NCBI RefSeq assembly: GCF_009730915.1
Contig: NC_052474.1
Span: forward strand, 5,057,501 to 5,121,500
DNA length: 64,000 bases
Direction of reading: 5' to 3'
DNA from: Dioscorea cayenensis subsp. rotundata
Lineage: Eukaryota; Streptophyta; Magnoliopsida; Dioscoreales; Dioscoreaceae
The position numbers were made by a program, and so were the translations under genes. Each line of letters begins with the position of its first letter. Positions within the stretch are counted from its first letter, which is position 1. This document shows, one piece after another, positions 34,592-45,801 of this stretch. The notes under the pieces were generated by a model. The model searched no databases and was not told where the DNA came from. It was given only the letters and a program-made list of their open reading frames with translations.

Positions 34592-37500
34592 ATGACGAGA
34601 CGACGCCATCTTCGCTTACAGAGCTCATCCGACGAGGATGATGGCCCAGTCGATGCCCATCCGAACCCTAACCCTAACCCTAACCCTAGCTCTCATCACG
34701 TCGAGGTCTCCGATGACGAGTTCGTCGACGTGCCCGACGCCTTCTCCCCTCCCTCTCCCCCTCCCATCCCCTCCTCTGTGGCGGCGAGATCCACCAACGA
34801 GGTCCTTCGGAGGCTGGGGCTATCTCTCCGTCCGGAATGGCTTGAATCATGCCTCTCATCGCTCGCCGGCGCCGTTCCGGGGTTTGAAACATTCGATGCG
34901 ACCGCAAAGGCCAAGATGTGCTTCGAGGAGTTCCTGCTTTCTGATATGAACCATTCTGGTGCTGGAGTTCTTCCGGATAATGTGTGTTCGATGCATAAGG
35001 TCGAGCTCCAAGGGCCTTTTGTTCTTCAGGTGCTTTCGATTCTATGGGATTTAATTTTTGTTAGTGTCTCAAAACTTGTGGAAAGGAATTTAATCATCTG
35101 TTGCTCTCTAGATCGATGAAATAGTCAACATTTCTTCGTCTCTTCGAGAAAGGTATTGTGATGCTCCGGCAGGGGTTAAACGGTGTTTGAAGTTGTTTAT
35201 GACGGATGGGCATCAGCATGTTGTTGGTATGGAATATAGGCCTATCAAAGAACTGGATGTTCTTGCCTCTTCTGGTTTAAAGGTTACTTTTCATTCCTAT
35301 GATTAATTGTATAATAAAGTTCTTCTTATTGAGCTAGTTCTCTTGTCATGGCATCCATATCATCTGTTTACTTTTGCAAAATGCTTTCATGCCATGTTGT
35401 TTTGCTAGAAAGATAGCTCCTATTATGGCTATTATTGAGCAAGACTGCATTTTTGTCCTAATGTATGGTTTTCTACTATGAAGATCGTTTTAGATTTTTA
35501 TTCTTACTAAGAAAGCTATTCAATTTCGATTGATTATTTTAGTTTTGTGGCTTTATCTTTTAGTTGTTTGAAACTATTTAACAATGTTTACTACCTTCCG
35601 CAATTTTGAACATAGGAATGCTTATATTGTTCTTGTGTCAGTTATCAAGAGCTTGAGACTGAGAACTGCAACTTGTAGATTGTCATCCGAAATGTACAAA
35701 TACGACGAGGACTCTTAATGCTTGTTCCTGAAGTCCTTGAGGTTCTTGGTGGGTTGGTCGGGGAATTGGATGAAGCACGTAAAAGACTAGTTGAAGAAAT
35801 AAACAAGCCACCCCGTGGGAAAAGGTGTTGAATGTGTGCATGCTCATTCTCCGTTTCTATATTTGGTTCACATATGCTTGAGTATCTAATACCTTCCTAT
35901 TGACATTCTATTTTTCTTCTTCTGTAACTTGTTTGTTATACACCTAAATTTTTTTTGTTTTAAAAAGCTTGAGCATATTACTTATAAATTGATCTTTTCA
36001 TCCTTTGATATGGAAGATCCCTTTGTTAAGACATCTGCATCATATCCAACAACTTAAAAGTCTTTTCATTTGGTTGAGATTGAAATGCAATATATGTATA
36101 TATATATATATATTGCTGTAGCAAATTATTGATTGTTATCTGAATCTGCTTTTTTATGATTTTAGTTGAAGGACAAGCATATACCTGTAGTTTGTGTCAG
36201 AAACATGTGCTTTTCTATGAACACAAATTATTGATTCATTTCATTGATTTATCTTTTCTGATTTTCTTCTCCAATGTAGTTTAGCAACATGCTGAAGTTT
36301 TTCTTCTGGGATAGGCATGACCTTCTTATGTATGTGATATTCCTTAGTAATAAGGAATATTGTTTGCGTTCATTTGGCAATCCATGATGCTCATAATAAT
36401 TCTGTGCTGCTTTTTTTATGTCAATATTTTGTTGGATGCTTTATTCTTTTCAATGATAACATGCAGGAAGCAACATAATCTTCCTTTATCTCAGAGAGCT
36501 TCTCTTGCTGCTTGGTCTGCAGGCGTGATTGATAACACTTCCGAAGCAAACAACTCAATACCACAGAGAACAATTAATCGTCAACCAGTCACCCAAGGTA
36601 TACTCGCTTTCTTTGCATTGGAGATTCCTCTTTTGGTATGTTCTTTCACCAATTGCTAATTTGCTATGATACTCTCCTTATTCATAAACATAAATTCATA
36701 TTATCAATAACTTAAATTTGTTATCTGATTGATGCTTTTAGGACTATTGAATTAATCACTGCTAATCTTAAATAAGCACTCATGAAAGTTCATCTATTGG
36801 TTTGTGCATGTACTATGGTTCATGTACTGGTCTGTATAAGTTTTCTTATGTTTTCTAGTTGTTACCTTGGCTACTGCAGAGAGTAACATTCGTGAAAGTA
36901 TTATACAAGAGTTTGTTGAACCACTTTATGGAGGAAACAGAACAGAAGAATTTGTTGCTCCACAGACTGAAGGAAATGTGGCTGAAGTAATCATTACACC
37001 CAGTGTCAGAGGGAGCAATTTAGAAAGACATGCTTCTGCTGGAAACAGTTCAGCTCCTGAGCCTAAGACAACCTTCTGTTCTGTATCAGATGCAGATGAT
37101 CATCAGGGAGCTGACCATCAATTTTTTTTAAGCGGGGAGAAAGAAATTCCTTTTACATATTTGGCTTGTTTGCTAGCCAGATGGACGGAAGAGAAAGACA
37201 GAGAACCAGTTATTCATGGAAAAATCAAGGTTAGCTCTTGCCTTCCCTTGATTCAGGAGAGAAGACCTTCGGTTAAATTAAAAGCTGCCGTAATTTGTAC
37301 TTGATTGTCTTGCAGAACCAAATTCTGTTAGTTTTTTTTTTATTACAGTTGATAATCTTTGCTAGCTTACAAAATTATTCATAATGAGAAGGCAATATGC
37401 CAAGAACATAATTCATGGCTCTCTGCTTTACAAAAATCAACCTGTGCTCTTAATGGTTCTATGCTTATCTGCAGTGCTTTTTGACTGGGGTTAAAGGGTT

Positions 37501-38806
37501 TCAATTTAAACAACGAAGTACCTTTGAGCTTCGTGTTTATGTTGATGATGGCAGTCTGATATCTGAGGTCATCATTGATCATGATGTGAGTTCATATTGA
37601 TTTTGCACTTCAAATTGACAGCCTCTTTAGCTGTCCATTGTATAAGAGCTTTCTGTTTATCATTTAGGTTGTACAGATGTGTATTGGTCACTCTCCAGAG
37701 GAGGTTTCTGCTGCACTTTCTTCCTCAGAAAAAAGGATAGTGACAGAAATGAGGGAGACAATGAAAAGTTTTCAACTTTACTTGGCTAGATTTGAGGTAC
37801 TTAGATCTTTCCTGTTCATATTTTGAATGAATGCTGCCTTTTCCTGTCTTCTCAAATAAAGATATTATGGTGCCTACTTTCATCTAAAGGAAAAAATCTG
37901 TATGGTCTAAGCGCTAATGGTTTATGCGACAGTTTGCATTTTACTAGCTCCTAAAAGATCAATCTTGCAAAGAAAGCTTAAAATGAGCCCTGGGCTCCCT
38001 ACGCTGTAGGGGCAACGAACTAGCTGATATTCTTAAATGAATATATGGTGTACAGTTAGGAATTTGGAGCTGCTCTCCCGGAATGTTTATTAGAATGCTA
38101 TTTTCATAATTTATTTATACTGTTCCTCAAATGGCAACTGGTTGCGCTATTGGTCCAAGGGATATTACCTTCTCTGATACCAAATTGTAGAATAAATGGA
38201 AATGACAATGGCAATGATGGGAATGAAACCTTGGGTTTTCTTGGTCTTCCATACCTTCCTGTTTAAAATTTCACATCTTAGGATTGAGCCAGATTTATCA
38301 TTTAAAGTAGGGTCTGCTCTTTAAGTGTGTCCTCCGACCAAAAGAATACGCTTTTAAGTCCCCAGACCCAGTTTGATTTATTTAATTGTACTTAAGGCAA
38401 TCGCTGCTTTTCTTTTTTCTTTTTTTTCAAAGACTAAATAAGCTTCGACTTAGAGAGATTTCTTCTCTTGAGATTTACTAAGAAATTGCTTATAAATCAT
38501 CTCTTTATTTCAAGTCCATCAATCAAACATGATAAAAGTATCCTATTCTTTTTCATTAATCTTTGTATTCATCAAGCAATTCCGTTATGAACTGTTTCTT
38601 GATTCAAGTTATTCTCCTTGTCTATGTAATTCCAGGGCACAATGTTGGTTAAGATTAGTGAGAGCACATCTGTGCCAGTTGCTGTGGAGATGAATCAAGG
38701 CTGTTCAACTGCTGATGCATGGATGCTCCTCAGACGATTAAAAATGTTCACAGCTCCTCAAACCGAACGTGGGCACAACCTTGACCCAATTGAGCTGTCT
38801 CCTTGA
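34592..38806 (+). CDS. RMI1: RMI1, RecQ-mediated genome instability protein 1
   Basis: Eight exons with GT-AG junctions and matching phases: 34592-35029, 35112-35282, 35679-35824, 36467-36597, 36880-37229, 37475-37585, 37668-37796 and 38636-38806. They give 548 residues. RMI1 is the OB-fold scaffold of the RecQ helicase-topoisomerase 3-alpha complex that dissolves double Holliday junctions and limits crossovers in the nucleus. The N-terminal helical/DUF1767 part lies at about 60-115. OB1 follows across exons 1-3 (VELQGPFVLQIDEIVNIS, MEYRPIKELDVL, LLMLVPEVLEVLGG). A variable middle leads to a C-terminal OB2 at about 385-548 (FTYLACLLARW, GFQFKQRSTFELRVYVDDG, FQLYLARFEGTMLVKI). The acidic N-terminus includes an Asn-Pro repeat encoded by CCCTAA units. 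Exon limits are my own reading; exons 4 and 5, in the variable middle, are the least certain. Confidence 0.93.
34664..34689 (+). repeat. CCCTAA telomere-type repeat inside RMI1 exon 1
   Basis: Four AACCCT units in a row lie in the reading frame and encode alternating Asn and Pro near residues 25-32 of RMI1. Confidence 0.9.
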
Positions 38807-39667
38807 TGTGTTAAAAGTGTGTTCTGTGTCATTTGTGCTGTGGCTATTTCACATCAGATGGAAACCATGGTAAAGTTCTTTATTCCAGCAGGGCACCAAA
38901 TTATTCAACCGTTTATTATTATTTTCATTATTTCCTAGCAAAACACTCCACTAATCTCAAAACCAACACTGCACACACCTTTAGGAGGAGGATATTTACA
39001 GAACATCAACACAGATTGTCCAGTGATTATTATTAGAAAGAAGGTTCTTCATTTCTATTTGATTAGTGCAACTTGATTTCTGGCTCTCGTATAGTAACAT
39101 GGTACAGTATCTCTTTGGCCCCAATTGCATCCATTACTATCTTACTTGGTGGAGTTGCATTCCCGGGCGTGCTATTAAAAGCAACCGGAATAAAAGGTCT
39201 ATGACTTCAGGCACAAAAACCCTCCACAGGTATAGGACAGCGAACCATGTAGCCACTGTCAAGTAGCGTTTACCCCTCCGAGCTGCATCCACAATGGCCT
39301 TAGCACACTCTTCACTGTATATCACTGGGTAGAGCCCTACTTGAAACTGTCCATCATATATAAAACTCATATTAACATTGTGTATATCATGGTGCATTAT
39401 TAATTCATTTCATCAATCACAACAATTTAACCGGATAGAGAAAACTAAAGAAAGTGATGTTTTCTTACATCTCTTATGTCTTGATCAACTACAAGTCTGC
39501 CATCTCCTGCTAGGAATTTGCCCTTTGTCATCTCTGACTCGGTCCAGCCTGCAGTTGCAATAGTTATTCCGATCTCATTCCTGAACTCAATGCGCAATGT
39601 CTCAAAGAAGTTGATCATTGCGGACTTGCTTGCCTATTTTTAATCAGTATGAGAATTATCATTAATT

Positions 39668-39690
39668 CATATATATATATATATATATAT
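39668..39690. repeat. (TA)n microsatellite in pseudogene intron
   Basis: Read directly in the sequence, between the NNAG-downstream exons of the steroleosin pseudogene. Confidence 0.9.
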
Positions 39691-40437
39691 CACATAATTA
39701 ATATGAAGCAGTCATATTTTATCAGTAGCAATGGTTAGAAACACACATTGTAAAAGCTCATCCTTGGATATGGCAGCCAACCACCAGCTGAAGCTTTGAC
39801 AATGATCTTACCCCTTGTCTTTTTCAAGTGAGGCACTGCTAAATACGTTGCATAAACAGAGCCCCAGAAATTCACATCCTGAACCAAGAAAAAAGAATCA
39901 CATCTTAAATACAGCACTCACATCAATTCATGAATAAAATAATTTCATGCATAAAGTTCAGGTTGTTTTTAGATACCATCACTGTTGTGAAGTTCTTTAC
40001 ATTCGAAACATCTTCAAACATGCAGGCATGACCGATACCAGCATTATTCACCAGATGATCCACTTTAATTAAAAACAAATATAAAATCAACCATTAGAGA
40101 TTTTGAAAAGAAAAAAAAATTCAAACATGAATGCACATGGACACAACCAACTTACAGCGACCGAAGCGGTCCACGGCAGCTTCTATAACCCTCTGGCAGT
40201 CATCGCACATCAGGTGCCCCTAGTCCTTGAGCTTGCTCTGCAACTTCTGTGAAGCTTCTCTCTCTCTCTCTTGGCCACCAGAACAAGATTTGCTCCCTTC
40301 TTGCATACTCATAAGCCAGGTGCTGACCAAATATATAATATAATCAATCATATCAGAGATGATAACATAATCTTCATTGTTAAATTTAAACATTACTTTA
40401 AGATCCAACTAACCCATTACTATCATATATATACATA

Positions 40438-40582
40438 CATGGAACTAGTAGTACTTCACTGATCTCTGTTATCATGTTCATGTGTATATATAAGACATGC
40501 ATGAGTATATATATATATATATATATGAGGAGAGAAGTGTATATATATAGACATGATACTAGCAGTACTTCACTGATCGCCT
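40438..40582 (-). repeat. Imperfect ~30 bp duplication around the lost exon-1 donor
   Basis: 40438-40466 and 40552-40582 share CTAGYAGTACTTCACTGATC with similar flanks and a (TA)n run between them. On the minus strand the right copy spans the end of pseudogene exon 1 and the left copy lies within intron 1. Confidence 0.65.
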
Positions 40583-40620
40583 TTGCCTGAGGAAGCACCG
40601 GTGATTATGACGACCTTGTG

Positions 40621-40625
40621 GGTTA
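40621..40625. repeat. Target-site duplication, left copy (GGTTA)
   Basis: GGTTA immediately left of the copia element at 40626; the identical 5 bp follows it at 45553. Confidence 0.93.
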
Positions 40626-41711
40626 TGTTGGGGTTTGGACGATATTTTGAAACAGTGAAAAATTGCGGAAATTACTGTAGCAATGTTACGGTTCACCAAA
40701 CACTGCAGCACTGTTACTGTTCACGCGCGGACGGTGTGCGGCGTGCAAACTTCACTGGCAATTCTACGCGGCCCGCGTGCAGCCCGCGCACTTCACTGGC
40801 GATCGTCACACTTCACTAACAAGTTTGCGCGGCCCACGTGCAGCCCGCGTGAACTGGTAACACCTTGAACTAGATCCTTTGAGGCTTCAAAATCTTCCCA
40901 AATGTTCTACAAATTTTCAAGGCTCTAACTCAAGTATAAAACACTACCAAACCCCTCAATTCTTGTTAGAATGGGATGAACAAACATACAAAAATGCAAG
41001 ACAACGATTTAGCGTGGAAAACCCTACGAATCGAGGGAAAAACCATGGGACTCCTTAGAGCCTCTTAAACATGCTTCACTACATCAACAATGGGATACAA
41101 TGAGGTCTCTCTCTAGATACAACTAGAGGATCAAAGAGGTTTCTCTCTAGATACAACTAGAGGATAACAAAGAAGTTTCTCTCTAGATACAACTAGTTAT
41201 CCATACAACTAGAGGATAACAAAGAAGGTTTCTCTCTAGATACAACTAGAGGATAACAAAGAAGAAGGCACAACAACTCAAGAGCAAGCTCTTGGCACAC
41301 ATACATCATCAACACACATAATGGATAACAAAGAGAGATATCAAGAAGAGATTAAGGAAGATCAAAACCCGGTGAGGGTTGGGAGAACTACACCGCAAGG
41401 ATTGACTACCCGAGTTGAGGGCGAAATCCGGCACCGATTTGCTCGACCGATCATCTTGCTTTTGCTCGACCCCTAGCCTCCTTTGTCTTCCCTCTTCTTC
41501 TTGGTTTCCTTGCCTTCAAACCCTCACATTTTGCCTTCTTTCCCTTTTCTTGGCTGACCTCACCCATATCCTCATCATCTCACTTGGTTATAAATACCAA
41601 TGAAAAATTACCATTAAATCCTCGAGTGGCTTCCATTATTGATGCGGTTTTTTTCTTCAACTTGGGCCAAGCCCAATTATTTCTTCTAGCCCAAATGGGT
41701 GAAACCCAACA
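40626..41711 (-). repeat. 3' LTR of the exon-1 copia element
   Basis: 1086 bp. The minus-strand start is TGTTGGGTTTCACCC and the end CCCCAACA. It contains GC-rich GCGCGGCC-type repeats near 40800 and four ~41 bp tandem units built on TTTCTCTCTAGATACAACTA at about 41103-41250; the other LTR has only three such units. Confidence 0.93.
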
Positions 41712-41725
41712 AACCTCCCCCTCAG
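41712..41725 (-). other. Polypurine tract of the exon-1 copia element
   Basis: On the minus strand this reads CTGAGGGGGAGGTT, directly before the 3' LTR. This is the priming site for plus-strand synthesis in LTR elements. Confidence 0.85.
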
Positions 41726-44505
41726 CTCCATTTGGGGGGCTCATCCAAGCATACCCTTTGCCTACAAGCCGCAATCTTCTCCTTAGGCAAGATCTTATGC
41801 TTGTGCACTCGCTTGTACTTGAGTGCCTTCTTGCCCTTAGGCAGTTTCGCCAAATCATGATTATGGTTCTCATACAAGGAACTCATTCCTTCTTGCATGG
41901 CTTTAAACCACTTTTGCTTCTTGTCATGCAACTAAGTTTCTTGGTAGGTTTCTGGCTCTCCACCGTTACTAAGCATGACAGACTCCTTAGTACTGCATCT
42001 ACTAGATAGATAACACTCTCTAGTAGTTCTTCTCAACTGAGGCTTCACTGGTGGTGTTGGTGATGGTAGTACTTCTTCTTCATTAGTTGGTTCTATAGCA
42101 TCAATTACATGAAATTGTCCTGCCCCTTTAACTGGCCTTACTCCATCAGTCAAATAGGCTTGTACTGCTGCCCCGTCAGCTAACTTTTCTTCATTAGTTG
42201 GATGGGCTATAATTACCCTTATCTCATCACCATCTTTTTGCACATCTCCCCCTTGATTTACATTCACCATAAGAGGGGATATAGGATCCAAATTGTCAGA
42301 AACTCCAACAGAGGAACTAGGAGATTCACCTTGGTTGCCATCATCTACCACATGGCCTTCAAGGAATACCACATCTCTGCTCTTGACAATTTTCTTGCTC
42401 ACGGGATCCCACAACCTGTATGCAAACTCATCATGGCAATACCCCATGAAAACACATGGAATTGCCTCAATACCATCAAGCTTGGATCTTCCACCCTTAG
42501 GAACATGAACAAAGGCCCTGCAGCCAAACACTCTCAAGTAATCATATGAGACATCTTTTCCAGTCCAAACCCTGTCTAGCACACCACTGTCCAAACTAGC
42601 TACTGGAGAAAGGTTGATCAAATCAACTGCAGTCCTCATTGCCTCCCCCCAAAAGGGCTTAGGCAGCTTTGCATGAGAGAGCATCCATCTGATCCTCTCA
42701 ACAATTGCCTTGTTCATCAACCCTGCCACACCATCCTACTGAGGTGTCCTGGCAGATGTCATCTCAAGCCTGATACCACTGAGTTTGCAATACTGTTCAA
42801 ACTGTCCACCGTACACACCACAACTGTCTGCCTTGACTGCTTCCAGCTTCTTCCCTGTCTCATTCTCAACTTTGAGATGGAACTCCTTGAAAGCATCAAG
42901 AACCTGATTTTTGGTCTTTAGAGTAGTGGTCCACACCTTCCTTGAGTGATCATCTATGAAGGTTACAAAACAATGTGCTCCTCCAAGGGATTCCTCTTGC
43001 ATGAAACATACACCAATATGAATCAAATCAAGAATACATGACTTCGTACATGGGGAATATGAGTGAAAAACAACTCTATGCAATTTTTTCCTCTAAGCAA
43101 TCATCACAAGCTTTGAGAGTCATACCTTCCAAGTTGGGTAGACATTGGTTCATAGCGAGAAGATGCAATTCTTTCTCGCCGATGTGGCCAAACCTCTTGT
43201 GCCAAAGATCAATGTCTCCACCCTCCTTAACTGTATTCACCTCTCCTTTGTGAACCCTTGCTTGCAAACCATAGAGTGTGTCCGTCTTCTTTCCTCTAGC
43301 AACCACTAGGGAGCCTTTGGTAAGCTTGCATTTGCCTTCACCAAACCAACTGACGAACCCCTCATCATCAAGCTTGCTTGTGGATATTAGGCTTAGGCTC
43401 ATGTCTGGAACATGCCTGACATCTTTGAGTAGCAACTTGTACCCAAGGTTTGTCTCCAACCAAACATCTCCAATACCCACAACCTTTGATGTAGCATTGT
43501 TCCCCATCTTCACATCCCCAAAATCACCACTAGAGTAAGAAGTAAAGAGGTCTTCATGAGAAGTAACATGGAATGACGCTCCTGAGTCAAGTACCCAGTT
43601 ACTCTCTTGGCTTCCCAAACTAATACGACTATCATCACGAGACAACACAAATGTCACCCCTCTGCTGACTCATCGTATTTGTTTCCTTCTCCTCTTCACT
43701 TCCTCTACCCACTGTTCTCTCCTTAGGAATCTGCACTCCTTCTTCATATGACCCACTCGTTGCGGTGAAAACACTTGATGTTCTTTTCCGCTTCTTGGCC
43801 TTGCTCTGGATGTTTCTCTGTCCCCATAAACCTGTGGAAGTCTACTTGCACTTCTTCCACGTTGTTCATGGGTTTCTGATATGAGTGCTTCGAAGAAGAT
43901 TCACCTTTGTCTTTTTCTTCCCGGCTTCTTCACTCAATAAGCTTTCTTTCACCATCTCCATTGTTAAAACTCCTCCAGGGGCTGAAGTACACAGAGATAC
44001 TACCAATGTTTCCCAACTATCTGGTAGAGAGCTTAGAAGTCGCAACGCTTGCAATTCATCTTCAAGAGTCATCTCCATAGATGTCAATTGGTTCACCAAG
44101 CCCACGAAAGTCACTAGTATGCACGATCATACTCTTTCCTTCTCTGACTTCAAATTCACCAATCTTTCGATGGTTGTGGCCTTATTTACGAAGGTATTCT
44201 TCTCATACAAGGTCGCTAGCTTTTTTTCCATAGCTTATCCGCCTTCACATCTTCGAAATATGGTGGAAGATACTTGCATCAACCCATTGCTCGATTGTGG
44301 CGATGCCTTCAAATGCAATATCCCCATTCATCATCGATCATACTCCACGGCTTTGTCTTCCCCATAGTAGGGAGATACGGATCTTTCACAATTAACAAGT
44401 CTTGCATCCTTCTCTTCCAAATCGAATAATTCGATTGGGATAATTTTATCATCATATATGTATTTTCTCCTTCCATTCTAGATCACAAGAATTGCCTCTA
44501 TCAAC
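41726..44505 (-). pseudogene. gag-pol remnant of the exon-1 copia element (no RT/RNase H)
   Basis: Minus-strand order: gag with LTSMEMTLEDELQALRLLSS near 44050-44110 in a frame broken elsewhere; a decayed CCHC knuckle near 43760; protease with WVLDSGASFHVTS near 43600; GAG-pre-integrase DLWHKRFGHIGEKELH near 43190; the integrase core with FVTFIDDHSRKVW near 42960, interrupted by a stop at about 42738; and the integrase C-terminal/linker region to about 41932. An RT start follows (WFKAMQEGMSSLYENHNHDL) with one more stop. RT active-site and RNase H sequences are absent. The integrase-linker frame of 265 residues (42729-41932) is the longest intact piece. Confidence 0.9.
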
Positions 44506-44510
44506 CTGGC

Positions 44511-44522
44511 GCTCTGATACCA
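44511..44522 (-). other. Primer-binding site (initiator-Met tRNA type)
   Basis: Minus strand TGGTATCAGAGC, the standard plant LTR-element match to the 3' end of initiator methionine tRNA, two bases after the 5' LTR. Confidence 0.93.
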
Positions 44523-44524
44523 CT

Positions 44525-45552
44525 TGTTGGCGCTCTGATCACTAAACACTGTAGCACTGTTACTGTTCACGCGCGGACGGTGTGCGGCGTGCAAACTTCA
44601 CTGGCAATTCTACGCGGCCCGCGCGGTTCACTGGCGATCCGCTGTGGTTCACAAATAAGTTTGCGCGGCCCGCGTGCAGCCCGCGCACTTCACTGGCGAT
44701 CGTCACACTTCACTAACAAGTTTGCGCGGCCCACGTGCAGCCCACGTGAACTGGTAACACCTTGAACTAGATCCTTTGAGGCTTCAAAATCTTCCCAAAT
44801 GTTCTACAAATTTTCAAGGCTCTAACTCAAGTATAAAACACTACCAAACCCCTCAATTCTTGTTAGAATGGGATGAACAAACATACAACAATGCAAGACA
44901 ACGATTTAGCGTGGAAAACCCTACGAATCGAGGGAAAAACCATGGGACTCCTTAGAGTCTCTTAAACATGCTTCACTACATCAACAATGGGATACAATGA
45001 GGTCTCTCTCTAGATACAACTAGAGGATCAAAGAGGTTTCTCTCTAGATACAACTAGAGGATAACAAAGAAGGTTTCTCTCTAGATACAACTAGAGGATA
45101 ACAAAGAAGAAGGCACAACAACTCAAGAGCAAGCTCTTGGCACACATACATCATCAACACACATAATGGATAACAAAGATAGACATCAAGAAGAGATTAA
45201 GGAAGATCAAAAACCCGGTAGGGTCGGGAGAACTACACGCAAGGATTGACTACCCGAGTTGAGGCGAAATCCCAGCACCGATTTCTCGACCGATCATCTT
45301 GCTTTTGCTCAACCCTAGCCTCCTTTGTCTTCCTCTTCTTCTTGGTTTCCTTGCCTTCAAACCCTCACATTTTGCCTTCTTTCCCTTTTCTTGGTCGACC
45401 TCACCCATATCCTCATCATCTCACTTGGTTATAAATACCGATGGAAAAATTACCATTAAATCCTCGAGTGGCTTCCATTATTGATGTAGTTTTTCTTCAA
45501 CTTGGGCCAAGCCCAATTATTTCTTCTAGCCCAAATGGGCTGAAACCCAACA
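44525..45552 (-). repeat. 5' LTR of the exon-1 copia element
   Basis: 1028 bp, starting TGTTGGGTTTCAGCC on the minus strand and ending CGCCAACA. It matches 40626-41711 except for one fewer ~41 bp internal unit, an extra GC-rich repeat segment near 44630, and a different last ~60 bases. Confidence 0.93.
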
Positions 45553-45557
45553 GGTTA
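45553..45557. repeat. Target-site duplication, right copy (GGTTA)
   Basis: GGTTA directly after the copia element, identical to 40621-40625. Joining the flanks at one copy restores an uninterrupted exon-1 frame across the site. Confidence 0.93.
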
Positions 45558-45801
45558 GATCTTCAGGGAAGAGAAAGGAGAAGGCGGAGATGAAGATCTT
45601 GAAAAAGATAATGGGTGAGAGGAGGAGGAAGAGCGGGGTGATTAAGATTGGAGTGGTCACTAAGTTCATCACCAGAGTAAAGAAATCCATGCCTGAAATA
45701 GTGTAGTGTTGGACCTCAGAGTGATCTGTACATTATTAACTTAAAAAAAAAAAAAGAAAGAAATGAATGAAAGGAGCTGACGAGGAGATACAATTTGGTG
45801 C

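Larger units (their letters stand above)
40626..45552 (-). mobile_element. Ty1/copia element inserted in steroleosin exon 1, RT/RNase H deleted
   Basis: The element reads on the minus strand: 5' LTR 45552-44525, primer-binding site 44522-44511, gag to about 43690, protease, integrase, a truncated reverse transcriptase start, polypurine tract 41725-41712, 3' LTR 41711-40626. LTRs start TGTTGGG and end CCAACA. A perfect GGTTA duplication flanks it. The reading stops just after the first ~45 residues of the RT domain (near 41726), then the polypurine tract follows, so RT and RNase H are missing and the copy is non-autonomous. The two LTRs look nearly identical along most of their length, which argues for a young insertion. 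Confidence 0.95.
39137..45690 (-). pseudogene. Steroleosin / 11-beta-HSD-like short-chain dehydrogenase, disrupted
   Basis: Minus-strand SDR gene. The ATG at 45690 opens an N-terminal hydrophobic segment (MDFFTLVMNLVTTP) followed by a second hydrophobic run, as in oil-body steroleosins. Exon 1 is split at 45553/40625 by a copia element and resumes with KVVIITGASSGKG, where the Rossmann glycine motif TGxxxGIG has Lys for Ile. Later exons: 40322-40156 (HLAYEYARR, then one frameshift and a short deletion), 40062-39977 (LDHLVNNAGIG with the NNAG motif), 39878-39747 (catalytic Ser in KASAGGW, Tyr in SFYN), 39633-39469 (catalytic Lys in ASK) and 39346-39137 (FQVGLYPVIYSEECAKAIV to the stop). The exon-1 donor also appears lost (GATCAGTGAAG). 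Steroleosins are NADP(H)-dependent sterol-type dehydrogenases on seed oil bodies. As written, this copy cannot make one. Confidence 0.92.

Noticed and set aside
42202-42549. Plus-strand open frames within 41.4-44.4 kb
   Set aside because: Antisense shadows of the minus-strand copia gag-pol.
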